64,000 nt of DNA from Halobellus rufus (GCF_000739575.1 NZ_BBJO01000003.1:62001-126000); one strand, 5' to 3'; positions 34,206 to 43,543 are shown, counted from the first letter of the stretch. The notes: generated from the letters alone by a model not told the origin. Translations and numbers: made by a program.

Positions 34206-35161
34206 TACTCTTCGACCTCCTCGTCGGCGTCGTCAGCGTCCGTCTCGTCGTCGGACGCGTCCTCGTCGGCTTCCTCCATCTCGTCGAGGAGCTCCTCGGC
34301 TTCCGCCTCGACCTCCTCGTCGAGTTCGTCGAGTTCCTCCTCGACTGCCTCGTCGTCGGCCTCGGCGTCGCCGGTTTCGACCGGCTCCTCGTCGGTCTCC
34401 TCGATGACTTCCTCGACGACGTCCTCGTCGATGACGTCCTCGGGTTCCTCGTCGGGGACTTCGACTTCCTCGTCCTCGCCGACGTCCGGAACCTCTTCGG
34501 GTTCCTCTTCGAGGAGCGACTCGACGCCTTCGCTCTCTGCGACCTGTTCGACGGGTTCGACCTCGACGTCCTCGTGGATCTCGAAGTCGTCGGGGAGCTC
34601 CGCACCCGGCGGGATGATCTTGACGGTCACGCCGATGGTACCGAGCTTCATCACGGCGACGCCCTGACCCTCGTCGACGATCTCCTGGGCGGGTTCGCCG
34701 TTGTGCTTGATGTAGCCGCGGTTGAACTTCTCGACGCGCGAACGCGCGCCGGTGACCTTCCCGCTCAGGACGATCTCGGCGCCCAGCGCGCCGGACTCCA
34801 TGATGCGGTCGATCGTCGTGTGACCCGCCTTGCGGAAGTACCAGCCGCGCTCGAGTGCGTTGGCCAGTCGGTCCGCGACGATGCGGGCGTTCAGGTCGGG
34901 CTCGTCGACCTCCTGCACGTCGATCTGGGGGTCGTCGAGGTTGAACCGCTCTTCGAGTTCGCGGGTGACCTTCCGGATGTTCTTCCCGCCCTTGCCGATG
35001 ACCATCCCGGGCTTCTCCGCCTTGAGGACGATCTGCGTGCCCATCGGGGTCTTCGCGACGTCCATCCCGCCGTAGCCGGCGCGACCGAGCTCGTCGGCGA
35101 AGAACTCGTCGATCTGGGAGCGCTGCAGCCCGTCTTCGATGAACTGGTGTTCGTCTGCCAT
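34205..35161 (-). CDS. rps3: Ribosomal protein uS3 with long acidic tail
   Basis: 318 residues. KH domain with [12 protein letters not shown] near residues 53-64, then the C-terminal S3 domain ([14 protein letters not shown]). From about residue 200 on, some 115 residues are almost all Glu, Asp and Val, far longer than the usual archaeal C-terminus. Long acidic S3 tails occur in haloarchaea. ATG 35161 is the true start; the longer frame is rpl22 sequence. Confidence 0.96.
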   Translation of the reverse strand: MADEHQFIEDGLQRSQIDEFFADELGRAGYGGMDVAKTPMGTQIVLKAEKPGMVIGKGGKNIRKVTRELEERFNLDDPQIDVQEVDEPDLNARIVADRLANALERGWYFRKAGHTTIDRIMESGALGAEIVLSGKVTGARSRVEKFNRGYIKHNGEPAQEIVDEGQGVAVMKLGTIGVTVKIIPPGAELPDDFEIHEDVEVEPVEQVAESEGVESLLEEEPEEVPDVGEDEEVEVPDEEPEDVIDEDVVEEVIEETDEEPVETGDAEADDEAVEEELDELDEEVEAEAEELLDEMEEADEDASDDETDADDADEEVEE

Positions 35162-35631
35162 TAGGCTTCGACCTCCTCGGGTTCTTCGACGATGAGTTCG
35201 ACGTCGCAGATCGGCGTGTTCCACGGGTCGGCGCTGCCGAACGCTCGGGGTTTGCGGCCCTGGCGCTCACCGACCTTGTGGGCGGCGACGTGCTTGATCG
35301 TCATCTCGTCGCCGTCGAATCCCTGTTCGTCGGCGTTCGAGGAGACGTTCTCGAGGAGTTCGAGGAACGCCTTCGAGGCCTTCTCGGGGTAACGTCCCGC
35401 GTCCCAGCCGTCGACGTCGGAGCGGTGTCCGACGCCGGTGTTGTGCTGCTTGAACGGAACGGACTGTTTCTCGTCGATGACGTCGTGGAGATACTCCTCG
35501 GCGTCCGCGACGGTCATCCCCTTGATCTCTCGGGAGATGGCCTTGCTGTGCTTCAGGCTGATGGGCCGATCGCGGAGCATCCCCTTGGCGGTGGTCTCCG
35601 GGTCGGCCTCGACGCTGTAGTTGATACCCAT
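35161..35631 (-). CDS. rpl22: Ribosomal protein uL22
   Basis: 156 residues, starts [16 protein letters not shown] as in other haloarchaea. [14 protein letters not shown] near the N-terminus and [16 protein letters not shown] in the tunnel hairpin are diagnostic. One-base overlap with rps3; three bases after rps19. Confidence 0.97.
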   Translation of the reverse strand: MGINYSVEADPETTAKGMLRDRPISLKHSKAISREIKGMTVADAEEYLHDVIDEKQSVPFKQHNTGVGHRSDVDGWDAGRYPEKASKAFLELLENVSSNADEQGFDGDEMTIKHVAAHKVGERQGRKPRAFGSADPWNTPICDVELIVEEPEEVEA

Positions 35632-35634
35632 GGT

Positions 35635-36057
35635 TTATTTGAGCGGCACGAACTTCGAGGACCGGGTCGCGCCGATACCGGCCTGACCGTGTTCGACCGA
35701 ATTCCGAGTCAGCTGGAACTCGCCCAGGTAGTGGCCGATCATCTCGGGCTCGACGCGGACGCGCTCGAAGGACTGCCCGTTGTAGACCTCGAACGTCTTC
35801 TCGACGAACTCGGGGAGGACGGGCATGTCTCGGAGGTGCGTCCGGATCGGATCGTTGGCGGTCTCTTGGACGTCGGCCTCGCGGGCCGTCTCCAGGAGCT
35901 TCTCCTGCTGGACCGTGAGTCCTCGTTCGATGGTTCGCCGCTGTCGAGCGGGGAGCAGTTCCGCGACCTCGTCGAGCGACATATCCTGCAGCTCGTCGAG
36001 CGTGTGACCGCGGTAGGTGAACTCACCCTCGCGGCCGGTACGGTATTCCGAACTCAT
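35635..36057 (-). CDS. rps19: Ribosomal protein uS19
   Basis: 140 residues, small-subunit head. [11 protein letters not shown] at the N-terminus and the conserved [23 protein letters not shown] block. Ends with K-F-V-P-L-K. Starts four bases inside the rpl2 stop. Confidence 0.97.
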   Translation of the reverse strand: MSSEYRTGREGEFTYRGHTLDELQDMSLDEVAELLPARQRRTIERGLTVQQEKLLETAREADVQETANDPIRTHLRDMPVLPEFVEKTFEVYNGQSFERVRVEPEMIGHYLGEFQLTRNSVEHGQAGIGATRSSKFVPLK

Positions 36058-36790
36058 GAGTTATCCTTGCCTCCTTTGCCACCGCGACCGGTGCGCTTCG
36101 AGGCGATGTCACCGACCTTCCGTCCCGGCGGGGCGTCCCGCGAGACGGACTTCGGCTGTCCGGGGTGCTGGCGGCCGCCGCCACCGAACGGGTGGTCGAC
36201 GGCGTTCATCGCGACCCCGCGGACGCGCGGCCACTTGATGCCGCGCGCTTTCATCTTGTGGTGCTTCTTCCCGGCCTCACGAAGGGCTTCTCCGTGCGGC
36301 CGCCGCCTGCGACGACGCCGATCGTGGCGCGACACTGCGGGTTCAGCCGCTTGACCTCCCCGGAAGGGAGCTTCACGACCGCGACGCGGCGGTCGTGGGT
36401 GAGAAGCTGCGCGCTCGTCCCGGAGGCGCGGGCGAACTTCCCGCCGTCGCCGGGCTGGCGCTCGACGTTACACACCGGAACCCCCTCGGGGATCTCCCCG
36501 AGCGGGAGCGTGTTGCCGGGCTTGATCTCCGCGCTGACGCCCGTCTGGATCGTGTCGCCGACGGCGACGCCCTCGGGCGCGAGGACGAGGCGCTGCTCGC
36601 CGTCCTCGTACTCGACGGCGACGACCGGCGCGCTGCGCGCGGGGTCGTGTTCGATGTCGACGACCGTCCCGGAGACGGTGTCGTCCGATTCTGCCTTCTT
36701 GTGCGAGAGTTCGGCCTTGTAGCGGTGCGACGGCGCCCGGAAGGTGGACGTGCCGCGCCCGCGACGCTGGCCCTGAATTCGTCGTCCCAT
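36054..36790 (-). pseudogene. rpl2: Ribosomal protein uL2, reading frame broken by an apparent one-base deletion
   Basis: From ATG 36790 the product reads as uL2 for about 170 residues to [10 protein letters not shown], then runs to an early stop. The rest of uL2 ([33 protein letters not shown]) continues in the next frame to the stop at 36054. The minus strand reads TTCGTGAGGCC where TTCGTGAAGGCC is expected, so one A is missing at about 36276-36278. uL2 is essential at the peptidyl-transferase centre, so a sequence error is the likeliest cause. Confidence 0.95.
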
Positions 36791-36792
36791 GT

Positions 36793-37047
36793 TCAGAACA
36801 CCCCGATTCGGGAGGCGACTTCCTGCGCGTCGTCCTCGTCGTCGAGTCGGACGGTCGCCTTCTTCTTGCCTTTCGGCGTTATCTGCGTGTTCACGTCAAC
36901 GACGGCCACCTCGTAGCGCGATTCGACCTCGTCTACGACGTCGGCCTTCGTGGCGTCGATGTCGACGATGAACTGGAGCTTGTTGTCGAAGTCCATCTCG
37001 TCCATCGCCTTCTCCGTGACGAGCGGGTGCTCGATGAGGGAGCTCAT
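36793..37047 (-). CDS. rpl23: Ribosomal protein uL23
   Basis: 84 residues, exit-tunnel protein that docks SRP. Starts MSSLIEHPLVTEKAMDEMD; T-Q-I-T-P-K-G-K-K-K-A-T-V-R-L follows. Complete and of archaeal length. Overlaps rpl4 by four bases. Confidence 0.97.
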   Translation of the reverse strand: MSSLIEHPLVTEKAMDEMDFDNKLQFIVDIDATKADVVDEVESRYEVAVVDVNTQITPKGKKKATVRLDDEDDAQEVASRIGVF

Positions 37048-37790
37048 CGGTCGGCCACCTCCTCGACCGCGCTCTCGGTGAAGAGCGTGAGTCGGCCCGC
37101 CTGCGTGCCGGGCGCGAGGTCCTCGGTTCCGACGTTGGCCGCGGTGACCACGTCAGCGCCGGGGAGGTTCCGCGCGGCCTTCGAGGGCTCCTCGCTCGTG
37201 ACGAAGAGGATCGACTTCGGGCGCGTGTACTTGCGACCACGGGTCTTGCCGCGGCCGGCCTTCACCTTCTTGTTCTCGTCGGAGCGCTCGATGTCGGCGT
37301 GGACGCCGAGGGATTCGAGCAGATCGACGACCTCGCGGGTCTTGATCAGATCCTCGAAGTCGTCGGAGACGACGAGCGGGAGCTCGACGTCGTCGTCGAA
37401 CTGATGCCCGCGCTCTGCGACGAGGTCCGCGTCCGTCGTGGCGGCGATCGCCGAGCGGACGGCGAGCTTTCGCTCCTTGTCGTTGATGTCTTTGCCCTGG
37501 TCTTTCTCAGCCTTCGGCGGGTGCGCCTTCCGGCCCTTGACCGCGTGCGGCACGCGTCGTGCGCGTCCGTTTTCGCGGGGGTCGTGCGACATCCCGCGGC
37601 CACTGCCGAACGATTCGGCCGGAGTTCGCAGCCCCGCGAAGGGGTCGGCACCGTACGCCTGTTTTCGGTTCGCCTGCGCGGCGACCACGGCGCGCTCGAT
37701 GAGGTCCGGACGGTAGGCCGTCTCGAAGACCTCGGGCAGGTCGAGCGTGCCGGCGTCGTCGCCGTTCAGGTCGCGAATTGTTGCCTGCAT
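37044..37790 (-). CDS. rpl4: Ribosomal protein uL4 (L4e)
   Basis: 248 residues, starts MQATIRDLNGDDAG. The tunnel loop S-F-G-S-G-R-G-M-S-H-D-P-R and A-H-P-P-K-A-E-K-D are archaeal L4 features. The C-terminal nucleotide-fold-like half has V-V-T-A-A-N-V-G-T-E-D-L-A-P-G. Three bases after rpl3. Confidence 0.97.
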   Translation of the reverse strand: MQATIRDLNGDDAGTLDLPEVFETAYRPDLIERAVVAAQANRKQAYGADPFAGLRTPAESFGSGRGMSHDPRENGRARRVPHAVKGRKAHPPKAEKDQGKDINDKERKLAVRSAIAATTDADLVAERGHQFDDDVELPLVVSDDFEDLIKTREVVDLLESLGVHADIERSDENKKVKAGRGKTRGRKYTRPKSILFVTSEEPSKAARNLPGADVVTAANVGTEDLAPGTQAGRLTLFTESAVEEVADR

Positions 37791-37793
37791 AGG

Positions 37794-38810
37794 TTATCCT
37801 TGGTTCGATTGGGTCGACACGTAGCGCACCTCGGGATCGAGGCGCGGTTGGTCGCCTGGTCGGACGGCCGGACGGAACCGCAGGAGGCGCTTGTCCGGGC
37901 CCGGCAGGGAGCCCTTGACGAGCGCGTACGGGCCGTCGACTTCGCCGTAGCCGACGAAGCCGCCGTCGACGGTCGGTTCGCTTCCCTCACCGATGTCGAT
38001 GAGGCGCTTGTTCAGTTCGGTCCGCTGGTGGTAGCCCGTCTGCCCCTGCTGGGGGACGGTCGAGCGCACGCGCGAAGGGTTCCACGGACCGAGGTTGCCG
38101 ATCCGGCGCCGCCATCCCTGGCGGGCGTGTTTGCCCTTCCGCTTCTGGACGCCCCACCGCTTGACGGGACCCTGCGTCCCCTTGCCTTTCGTGACGCCGG
38201 CGACGTCGAGGTACTCGCCGGCGCGGAAGACGTCGGAGAGTTCGTGTTCGCCGCCCTCGCCGACGAGGTCGAGCGCGAAGTCGACGCGTTCCTCGACGGA
38301 ACCGCCGCCGACGCGCGTCTCCATGACGTCGGGCTTCTTCTTGGGGACGTTCTGCATCTCGCTGGGGACGGTGTGGGTGATGAGTCGGACGTCGTCGACT
38401 TCGCCGGCCTCGACGGCCTCTCGAAGGTCGTCGGCGTCGTCCTCGAAAGTATCCTCGTTGGGGAGGTCGAGGACGCGGTCGAGGTTCTCCTCGAACTCAC
38501 CGGTCCACACTTCCGTCAGGGGCTTTGCACCGTACGGCGTATCTTCGTAGGCTCGCAGGGCGACAGCGCGCATCGGGGGCGTCTCGACGACGGTCACCGG
38601 CACGGCCTCCTCCATACCCTCGGTGGGGGAGTTGGCCTCGTCGTTGACCATCATCACCTGGGTCATTCCGGCCTTGTAGCCGGCGAACCCTTGGATGCCC
38701 GGGGACCCGTCGTCGTCGGGCCACGACCGGATGCGTGGGACCTCCTTGGCCGCACGCTTGCGCGGGCTGAAGCCCATCGAACCTTTTCGTGGTCTGCTTG
38801 GTTGTGGCAT
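37794..38810 (-). CDS. rpl3: Ribosomal protein uL3
   Basis: 338 residues. N-terminal P-R-K-G-S-M-G-F-S-P-R-K-R, then G-Y-K-A-G-M-T-Q-V. The W-finger region G-V-Q-K-R-K-G-K-H-A-R-Q-G-W-R-R reaches the peptidyl-transferase centre. First ribosomal protein of the cluster, four bases after the methyltransferase gene. Confidence 0.97.
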   Translation of the reverse strand: MPQPSRPRKGSMGFSPRKRAAKEVPRIRSWPDDDGSPGIQGFAGYKAGMTQVMMVNDEANSPTEGMEEAVPVTVVETPPMRAVALRAYEDTPYGAKPLTEVWTGEFEENLDRVLDLPNEDTFEDDADDLREAVEAGEVDDVRLITHTVPSEMQNVPKKKPDVMETRVGGGSVEERVDFALDLVGEGGEHELSDVFRAGEYLDVAGVTKGKGTQGPVKRWGVQKRKGKHARQGWRRRIGNLGPWNPSRVRSTVPQQGQTGYHQRTELNKRLIDIGEGSEPTVDGGFVGYGEVDGPYALVKGSLPGPDKRLLRFRPAVRPGDQPRLDPEVRYVSTQSNQG

Positions 38811-38814
38811 ATGA

Positions 38815-39648
38815 TCACTCCGTGAGTGTCAGGGTCGCGAGGGAGGCGAACATCGCTTCCTCGGTTCGCACCACCTCGCTGCCCTGTCGCGGAATCGTAT
38901 TCAGCCAGAGATCGAACCCCGGACCGTCTGCGGGTTCGACCGCATCCTCGACGTCGACGCCGAGGATGGCCGGAAGCCCACGACCGGGCGACCCGAAGAC
39001 GACTGTCGCGCCCTCGCGCTCGACGCGCGAGGCGAGCTGCGGCAGCCGACTCGTGGTCAGCGCCTCGCCGAAGCGGGACGTCGCAATCGCGACGCCCGCG
39101 TCGGCGTGGCCGAGTGCTTCCTCGAGGTCCATACGGGACACGTCGAAGCCCGGAACGGGCTCGTCGACGATCCGCGCACGGACCGGTTCTCGCGAAGAGA
39201 TCCTGATGGCGACGCGCTCCCCCTGCTGGACCTCCACCGACGGAGGCGCGAGCAGAGAGACCGGGTGTTGCAGTCCGCAATTGACCCGAACGCGGCCGTC
39301 AGGTCCGACCTCGGTCACGATTCCCTGTGTTAACGACCCCGAACCGTCTGATTCGGAGCCGGTCATAGACGGGACGCGGAGGGGCGGTAAGACACCGACG
39401 TACTCGAGTTCGTCGCGTTTGCCCCACACCTCTTTTCGGAGGTGCGGCGGCGTGGCGGCGTATCGAAGCACCGTTTCGACGAACTCGCCCCCCCAGCGCC
39501 GCTCGCCTTCCCGATCGGGGAAGACGGCGAGCCGATCCGCCCGAAACACCGTCGCCGCGCGGGCGACGTAGCCGAGTTTGCGAGTTGCCTCGCGTTTGTC
39601 CTCGGCCTCTCGGACGAGAGAGGACGGAACGAGCACGGTCAGCGTCAT
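38815..39648 (-). CDS. SPOUT-type putative RNA methyltransferase at head of ribosomal operon
   Basis: 277 residues from MTLTVLVPSSLVRE. I recall this family (putative RNA uridine-N3 methyltransferase, COG2106-like) as a standard gene directly before rpl3 in archaea. An OB-like insertion sits in the middle (T-Q-G-I-V-T-E-V-G-P-D-G-R-V-R-V). The C-terminal knot-like half has V-V-F-G-S-P-G-R-G-L-P-A-I-L-G and W-L-N-T-I-P-R-Q-G-S-E-V-V-R-T-E-E-A, the cofactor pocket. The target RNA is not known from sequence. Longer in-frame starts (to 39876) cross the promoter and are rejected. Confidence 0.85.
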   Translation of the reverse strand: MTLTVLVPSSLVREAEDKREATRKLGYVARAATVFRADRLAVFPDREGERRWGGEFVETVLRYAATPPHLRKEVWGKRDELEYVGVLPPLRVPSMTGSESDGSGSLTQGIVTEVGPDGRVRVNCGLQHPVSLLAPPSVEVQQGERVAIRISSREPVRARIVDEPVPGFDVSRMDLEEALGHADAGVAIATSRFGEALTTSRLPQLASRVEREGATVVFGSPGRGLPAILGVDVEDAVEPADGPGFDLWLNTIPRQGSEVVRTEEAMFASLATLTLTE

Positions 39649-39700
39649 ACCGGTCCCTTCAGCGTCACGTCTAGACTGTACACCCGATACCAGAGCGCTC

Positions 39701-39710
39701 CGTAAAAGAG
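39701..39710 (-). promoter_or_regulatory. Promoter candidate of the ribosomal operon
   Basis: CTCTTTTACG on the minus strand, 53-62 bases before the methyltransferase ATG. This predicts a leader of about 25-30 bases. No other long gap with a promoter-like box occurs in the 14 kb operon. Confidence 0.4.
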
Positions 39711-39832
39711 TAGCGAAAGCTCGCGGAGGTTGTGAGGGCGTCACACGGCCGCCAACGGCCGTTTCGTGGTTCGTCGCCCCGTGGTATTTCCCCCCACGCC
39801 ATCGGGCGGTTTTTCTCGCGGATTCGCAAGCC

Positions 39833-39839
39833 TTATTTA
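39833..39839 (+). promoter_or_regulatory. TATA box for tRNA-Gly
   Basis: TTATTTA, 42-48 bases before the tRNA 5' end, allowing a short leader removed by RNase P. Confidence 0.45.
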
Positions 39840-39880
39840 CGAATCCCGTCTTCTCCGAAATGCAGACGCAGACCACACAC

Positions 39881-39951
39881 GCGCTGGTAGTGTAGTGGTA
39901 TCACGTGACCTTGCCATGGTCACAACCTGGGTTCAAATCCCAGCCAGCGCA
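39881..39951 (+). tRNA. tRNA-Gly (anticodon GCC)
   Basis: Acceptor GCGCTGG/CCAGCGC, D-arm GTGTAGTGGTATCAC, anticodon stem TGACC/GGTCA around TTGCCAT (anticodon GCC), T-arm TGGG-TTCAAAT-CCCA, discriminator A, no encoded CCA. 71 bases. Confidence 0.95.
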
Positions 39952-40039
39952 CTTCTCTGTATCTACCCGGAAAGCGACCGCTTTGCGTGTCGTACAGGCT
40001 GAATCCACAGATCGGAGCGAACAGCGGGACCAACGACTC

Positions 40040-40723
40040 TCAGTCGACGTCGCCGGTAGACTGGTTCTCCAACCGACGGACGCGAATGGCGAGAGCTAGG
40101 AACGTCCCGAGGATCGTCAGCGCGACGGCCGCGGCGGCGGCGACGTCGTGTGCGGGGACGTCGTGATTGACCGCGTTGCCGAGTCGGGGGCCGAAGTACG
40201 TGTGGTGGTAGTCCCCGACGATCGGAACGAAGTAATCGACCGTGTCGTTGAACGTGAACCAGGCGGTGGCGACGGCGACCGACGGGATCGTGAACTCCGC
40301 GTAGCGGTAGATCACGAACGCCTGCAGACCCATCCCGAAGTGGCTGACGAGTAGGAACCAGTTGTAGGGGTCGCCGGTGGCGAGCACGTCGTTGATCGCG
40401 AGCTGGACGACGACCACCCAGAAGCCGTACTTCAGGTTCCCGAGGAAGGCCAGCGCGTGAATCCACCCGCGGTTCTTCCCGAGCTTCCACGAGAGGAGGC
40501 TCGCGACCATAAACAGCGTCGCCAGCGGGCTGTCGGGCACGACGGGCCAGATCACGAGGCGGCTGTCGAGGAGCTGAAACCGGTAGTGCCAGAATCCGAA
40601 AACAGTTCCTGCGAGGTTGACGGCGACCAGAACCCAAACGAGGCGGAGCGCCACCGTCTCCAGACGGGTGGGTAACGGGGCGAGATACGCCGGGAGGTCG
40701 TCCGCGGAGGGTAGCGAGGTCAT
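40040..40723 (-). CDS. DUF1405-family membrane protein
   Basis: 227 residues, six hydrophobic helices, starting MTSLPSADDLPAYLAPLP. Motifs F-G-F-W-H-Y-R-F-Q-L, N-L-K-Y-G-F-W-V-V-V and N-D-T-V-D-Y between helices fit the DUF1405 family. Function unknown. ATG 40723 puts the first helix 25 residues in; longer frames add basic nonsense. Convergent with tRNA-Gly. Confidence 0.8.
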   Translation of the reverse strand: MTSLPSADDLPAYLAPLPTRLETVALRLVWVLVAVNLAGTVFGFWHYRFQLLDSRLVIWPVVPDSPLATLFMVASLLSWKLGKNRGWIHALAFLGNLKYGFWVVVVQLAINDVLATGDPYNWFLLVSHFGMGLQAFVIYRYAEFTIPSVAVATAWFTFNDTVDYFVPIVGDYHHTYFGPRLGNAVNHDVPAHDVAAAAAVALTILGTFLALAIRVRRLENQSTGDVD

Positions 40724-40916
40724 CGTGTGGGACACGGTATCCGCGTGAACAGTCGCGAGACCACCGCGCCGTCCTCTCCGAGTGCGTGCTCGTCCGTCGC
40801 CGTGGTCGTTCGTGCCATCGCCTCTTCGTCCCCAGCGAGGGAACACCGAAGTAAGTCTCTATCGCTCGCGCACGACTCGTGCGGTGACGATCCCGTCCGA
40901 TGCGTCGGCGGCCCAG

Positions 40917-41651
40917 CTACGACGCCCCGATGACAAAGAACACCAAGAGCGGGATGCCGACGGCGACGGCGGCGGCTCCCCGCGAGATGTCCGCGTCCTC
41001 GCTGAGCCCCGCGCTGAGGAGCGACCACTGCCAGAGCAGCGTGAGCACCGATGCGACGAGCAGCACGGGTTCGACGGAGGCCAACGCCGCCTCCAGAACC
41101 GCGGGCGCACCGTCGAGATTCGAGATCGTGAGATCGTCGAGGGCGTACCAGAGCCCGGCCAGTCCGACGATCACTCGCGCGAACTCCGGGAGTGCGGCCC
41201 AGCCGGCCAGTGCCGCCGACCCGGCGAACGACGGGTTGCCCGCCGCGAGGCGGCCACCGGCGAAGAGTGCGATCGTGCCGATGGCCCACAGCACGAACGG
41301 CGCGACCAATCCGATCCAGAGCTGGTCGTTGACGGCCTCTTGTATCAGTTTCCCCGCGTCGCACTCGATCGTTTTCGGCTCGTCGCAGCCTTCGCTAAAC
41401 GCCGAGTCGGGATCGTCGGCGTGCTGTTCGCAGACGAAGTCCGGCGGGCGCTCGGGGTTGTCCATCGTGACTGTGGCGTCGACCGCGCCGGCGAGCATCG
41501 AACCGACGAGGAGCAACGCGAGGGTGAGCGCGACCGCGAACGCGATGACGACACCCCCGGCGATCGGCAGGGTCTCCGCCGGAGGATTCTCCTCGAAGAA
41601 CTGTCTCGGGGATACGACGAGCTGTCGGAGAGGGCGGGCGAGGGGGACCAT
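40917..41651 (-). CDS. Yip1-domain membrane protein
   Basis: 244 residues with five predicted membrane helices and the Yip1-type layout: R-Q-F-F-E-E-N-P-P near the N-terminus, an extracellular loop between helices 1 and 2 with three cysteines (C73, C88, C97 by my count), then closely packed helices. Function in archaea unknown. An AT-rich promoter (ATATTTACTG, about 41671-41680) lies upstream. Separated from the DUF1405 gene by 193 bases. Confidence 0.75.
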   Translation of the reverse strand: MVPLARPLRQLVVSPRQFFEENPPAETLPIAGGVVIAFAVALTLALLLVGSMLAGAVDATVTMDNPERPPDFVCEQHADDPDSAFSEGCDEPKTIECDAGKLIQEAVNDQLWIGLVAPFVLWAIGTIALFAGGRLAAGNPSFAGSAALAGWAALPEFARVIVGLAGLWYALDDLTISNLDGAPAVLEAALASVEPVLLVASVLTLLWQWSLLSAGLSEDADISRGAAAVAVGIPLLVFFVIGAS

Positions 41652-41785
41652 TCACGTTACGCTGATCGAATATACAGTAAATATCTTTCTGATCTGGTAC
41701 TTTCTCTATCGGTTTGGGTCTCTCGACTCGAAGAAGCGGAGATCAGTGGGAATTCGGCTCACAATTCGACGCCTCAGAGCTTACG

Positions 41786-41793
41786 TTTTAGTA
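41786..41793 (+). promoter_or_regulatory. TATA box for AI-2E family gene
   Basis: TTTTAGTA, 26-33 bases before the ATG at 41819, fitting a leaderless transcript. Confidence 0.45.
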
Positions 41794-41818
41794 TGAAACC
41801 GTGGAAACGTCAACGTAT

Positions 41819-42997
41819 ATGAATGGAAACCGCTTCGTCGTCGCCCTCTTCGGCCTCCTCGTTGGCCTCGTCACCGCCGTACTCGCCTACGAGTTCATCG
41901 CGCCCCTGACCGTCTCGGTGTTCCTCTACTACTCCACCCGTCGGTACCACCGCTTTCTCGGCCGGTTCCGACTGCCGGCGAGCGCGCGGGCGGTCGTCGT
42001 CCTCGCGTCGCTCGCGCTGCCGTTGATCATCCTAGTGACCTACGCGACGGTGCTTCTGATCGTCGAGGCCCGGCGGTTCATCGAGCAGTACGCGCTCGTC
42101 GAGGTCGCCAACGAGCGCTTCGAGTGGTTCGGCGGCGTCAACGAACTCCCGGAGTTCACCGTCCAGGGGCTGTACGACGCCTACCAGTCCGGCGACCTCG
42201 CGCCGTTCATCGACTTCGCGACCGAGCACGCGGAGTTCCTGACGGCGCTCGTCTCGGAGTTCTTCCTCAACCTGTTCATCGTCGTCATCGTCACCTACTA
42301 CCTGCTCGTCGACGGCCACAAGGTCAGCCGCTGGCTGCTCAAGTTCGACGACGGCGCGATCATCCGCGAGTACCTCGAAGCCGTCGACGACGAACTCGAG
42401 GCGGTCCTGTTCGGAAACCTGCTGAACGTGCTCGCGATCTCGCTGATCGCGATCGGTTCGTTCAGCATCTACAACACGTTCGTTCCCCCGGCGGCGGAGA
42501 TTCCCTACCCCGCGCTCGTCGGCGCGCTCACCGGGATTGCGAGCCTGATTCCCGTCGTGGGAATGAAGATCGTCTACGTGCCGGTGACGTTCGTCGCAGC
42601 GCTGCCGATCGCGCTCGGCGGCGACCCCGCCAACCTGGTGTACATCGGCGTCTTCACGGTCGTCGCGGTCGTCGTCGTCGACACCATCCCGGATCTGATC
42701 TTGCGCCCGATCCTCAGCGGCAAGGAGACGCACGTGGGGCTGTTGATGTTGGCCTACACGCTCGGCCCGGTCGTCCTCGGTTTCTACGGGCTCTTCTTCG
42801 CGCCGATTCTCCTCGTCGTCGGGCTCACGTTCGCCAACACCGCGCTGCCGAGGCTCCTAGGTGCGTCGAACGGCACCCACCAGACGAGCGTCGAGGACCA
42901 CTCCGAGTTCGAACAGTGGGCTCGGGACCACCCGAGCGGTCCCGAGGCGGCCGCCGCCGACGAGCAGTCCGGCACGGACGAACAGCCCACGGAGTGA
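41819..42997 (+). CDS. AI-2E-family (PerM-like) membrane transporter
   Basis: 392 residues, seven to eight membrane helices, starting MNGNRFVVALFGLLVG. Family features: V-S-V-F-L-Y-Y-S-T-R-R after helix 2, the re-entrant P-P-A-A-E-I-P-Y-P-A-L-V-G-A-L-T-G-I-A-S-L with I-P-V-V-G, and D-T-I-P-D-L-I-L-R-P-I-L-S-G-K. Substrate is unknown; some relatives are Na+/H+ antiporters. Acidic tail of 45 residues. GTG 41801 is an alternative start. The next gene follows after 33 bases. Confidence 0.87.
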   Translation: MNGNRFVVALFGLLVGLVTAVLAYEFIAPLTVSVFLYYSTRRYHRFLGRFRLPASARAVVVLASLALPLIILVTYATVLLIVEARRFIEQYALVEVANERFEWFGGVNELPEFTVQGLYDAYQSGDLAPFIDFATEHAEFLTALVSEFFLNLFIVVIVTYYLLVDGHKVSRWLLKFDDGAIIREYLEAVDDELEAVLFGNLLNVLAISLIAIGSFSIYNTFVPPAAEIPYPALVGALTGIASLIPVVGMKIVYVPVTFVAALPIALGGDPANLVYIGVFTVVAVVVVDTIPDLILRPILSGKETHVGLLMLAYTLGPVVLGFYGLFFAPILLVVGLTFANTALPRLLGASNGTHQTSVEDHSEFEQWARDHPSGPEAAAADEQSGTDEQPTE

Positions 42998-43030
42998 ACA
43001 CTTTAGCGCCCGAGCGACGAACGCCCGCGT

Positions 43031-43342
43031 ATGACTGTCGTTGCCCTACTGAGCGTCGCACCCGTGATCGAGGGGAGTATGGCCGAGGAGGTCGCGAAAG
43101 CGGTCGAGGCGCTCGACGACTTCGACGTCGAGTACGAGACGAACCCGATGGGAACGGTGATCGAAGCCGACGACGTGGGGACGATCTTCGCGGCCGCGGA
43201 GGCCGCTCACCGCGCCGTCGACGGGGATCGGGTGAGCACAGTGTTGAAAATCGACGACAAGCGCACATCCGGTGATAGCGCCCGAGAGAAGGTGAGATCG
43301 GTCGAATCGGTGCTCGGTCGGCCCGCCCGCAGCGACGGGTAA
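43031..43342 (+). CDS. Thiamine-binding protein, MTH1187 family (second copy)
   Basis: 103 residues. Same signature as the copy at 12658-12972: Y-E-T-N-P-M-G-T-V-I-E and A-A-H-R-A-V-D-G-D-R-V-S-T-V-L-K-I-D-D. No ATYACYTAGTRAT palindrome precedes it, and it sits 33 bases after the AI-2E gene, so it appears to be regulated differently from the first copy. The ligand may differ. Confidence 0.85.
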   Translation: MTVVALLSVAPVIEGSMAEEVAKAVEALDDFDVEYETNPMGTVIEADDVGTIFAAAEAAHRAVDGDRVSTVLKIDDKRTSGDSAREKVRSVESVLGRPARSDG

Positions 43343-43416
43343 CGTGCGGTGAGTCATCGCCCGAGATTGCCCGCGAGGTGGCTTCTAGCTATCGAATTTG
43401 ATATTTGAGGAAGTAG

Positions 43417-43425
43417 ACTTAATTA
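43417..43425 (+). promoter_or_regulatory. Promoter candidate for pilin genes
   Basis: ACTTAATTA in a short AT-rich patch, about 120 bases before the first pilin ATG. TTTGATATTT at 43397-43406 is an alternative box. Either predicts an unusually long leader that contains the hairpin at 43488. Confidence 0.35.
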
Positions 43426-43487
43426 CCCCTAGTCGGAATCGGCATTCAGACCGCTCACGACGATCGCAAAACGCCGGAACAGACGCG

Positions 43488-43515
43488 GATCCGATCGGTG
43501 GCTACCGATCGGATC
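43488..43515. promoter_or_regulatory. Perfect 12-bp hairpin in the pilin leader
   Basis: GATCCGATCGGT-GGCT-ACCGATCGGATC: perfect 12-base arms around a four-base loop, 28 bases before the first pilin start codon. As RNA it would form a strong stem-loop in the leader; as DNA it could bind a dimeric protein. Confidence 0.65.
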
Positions 43516-43543
43516 GAGTCGTGGGACGGTGCCAAAATCAACA

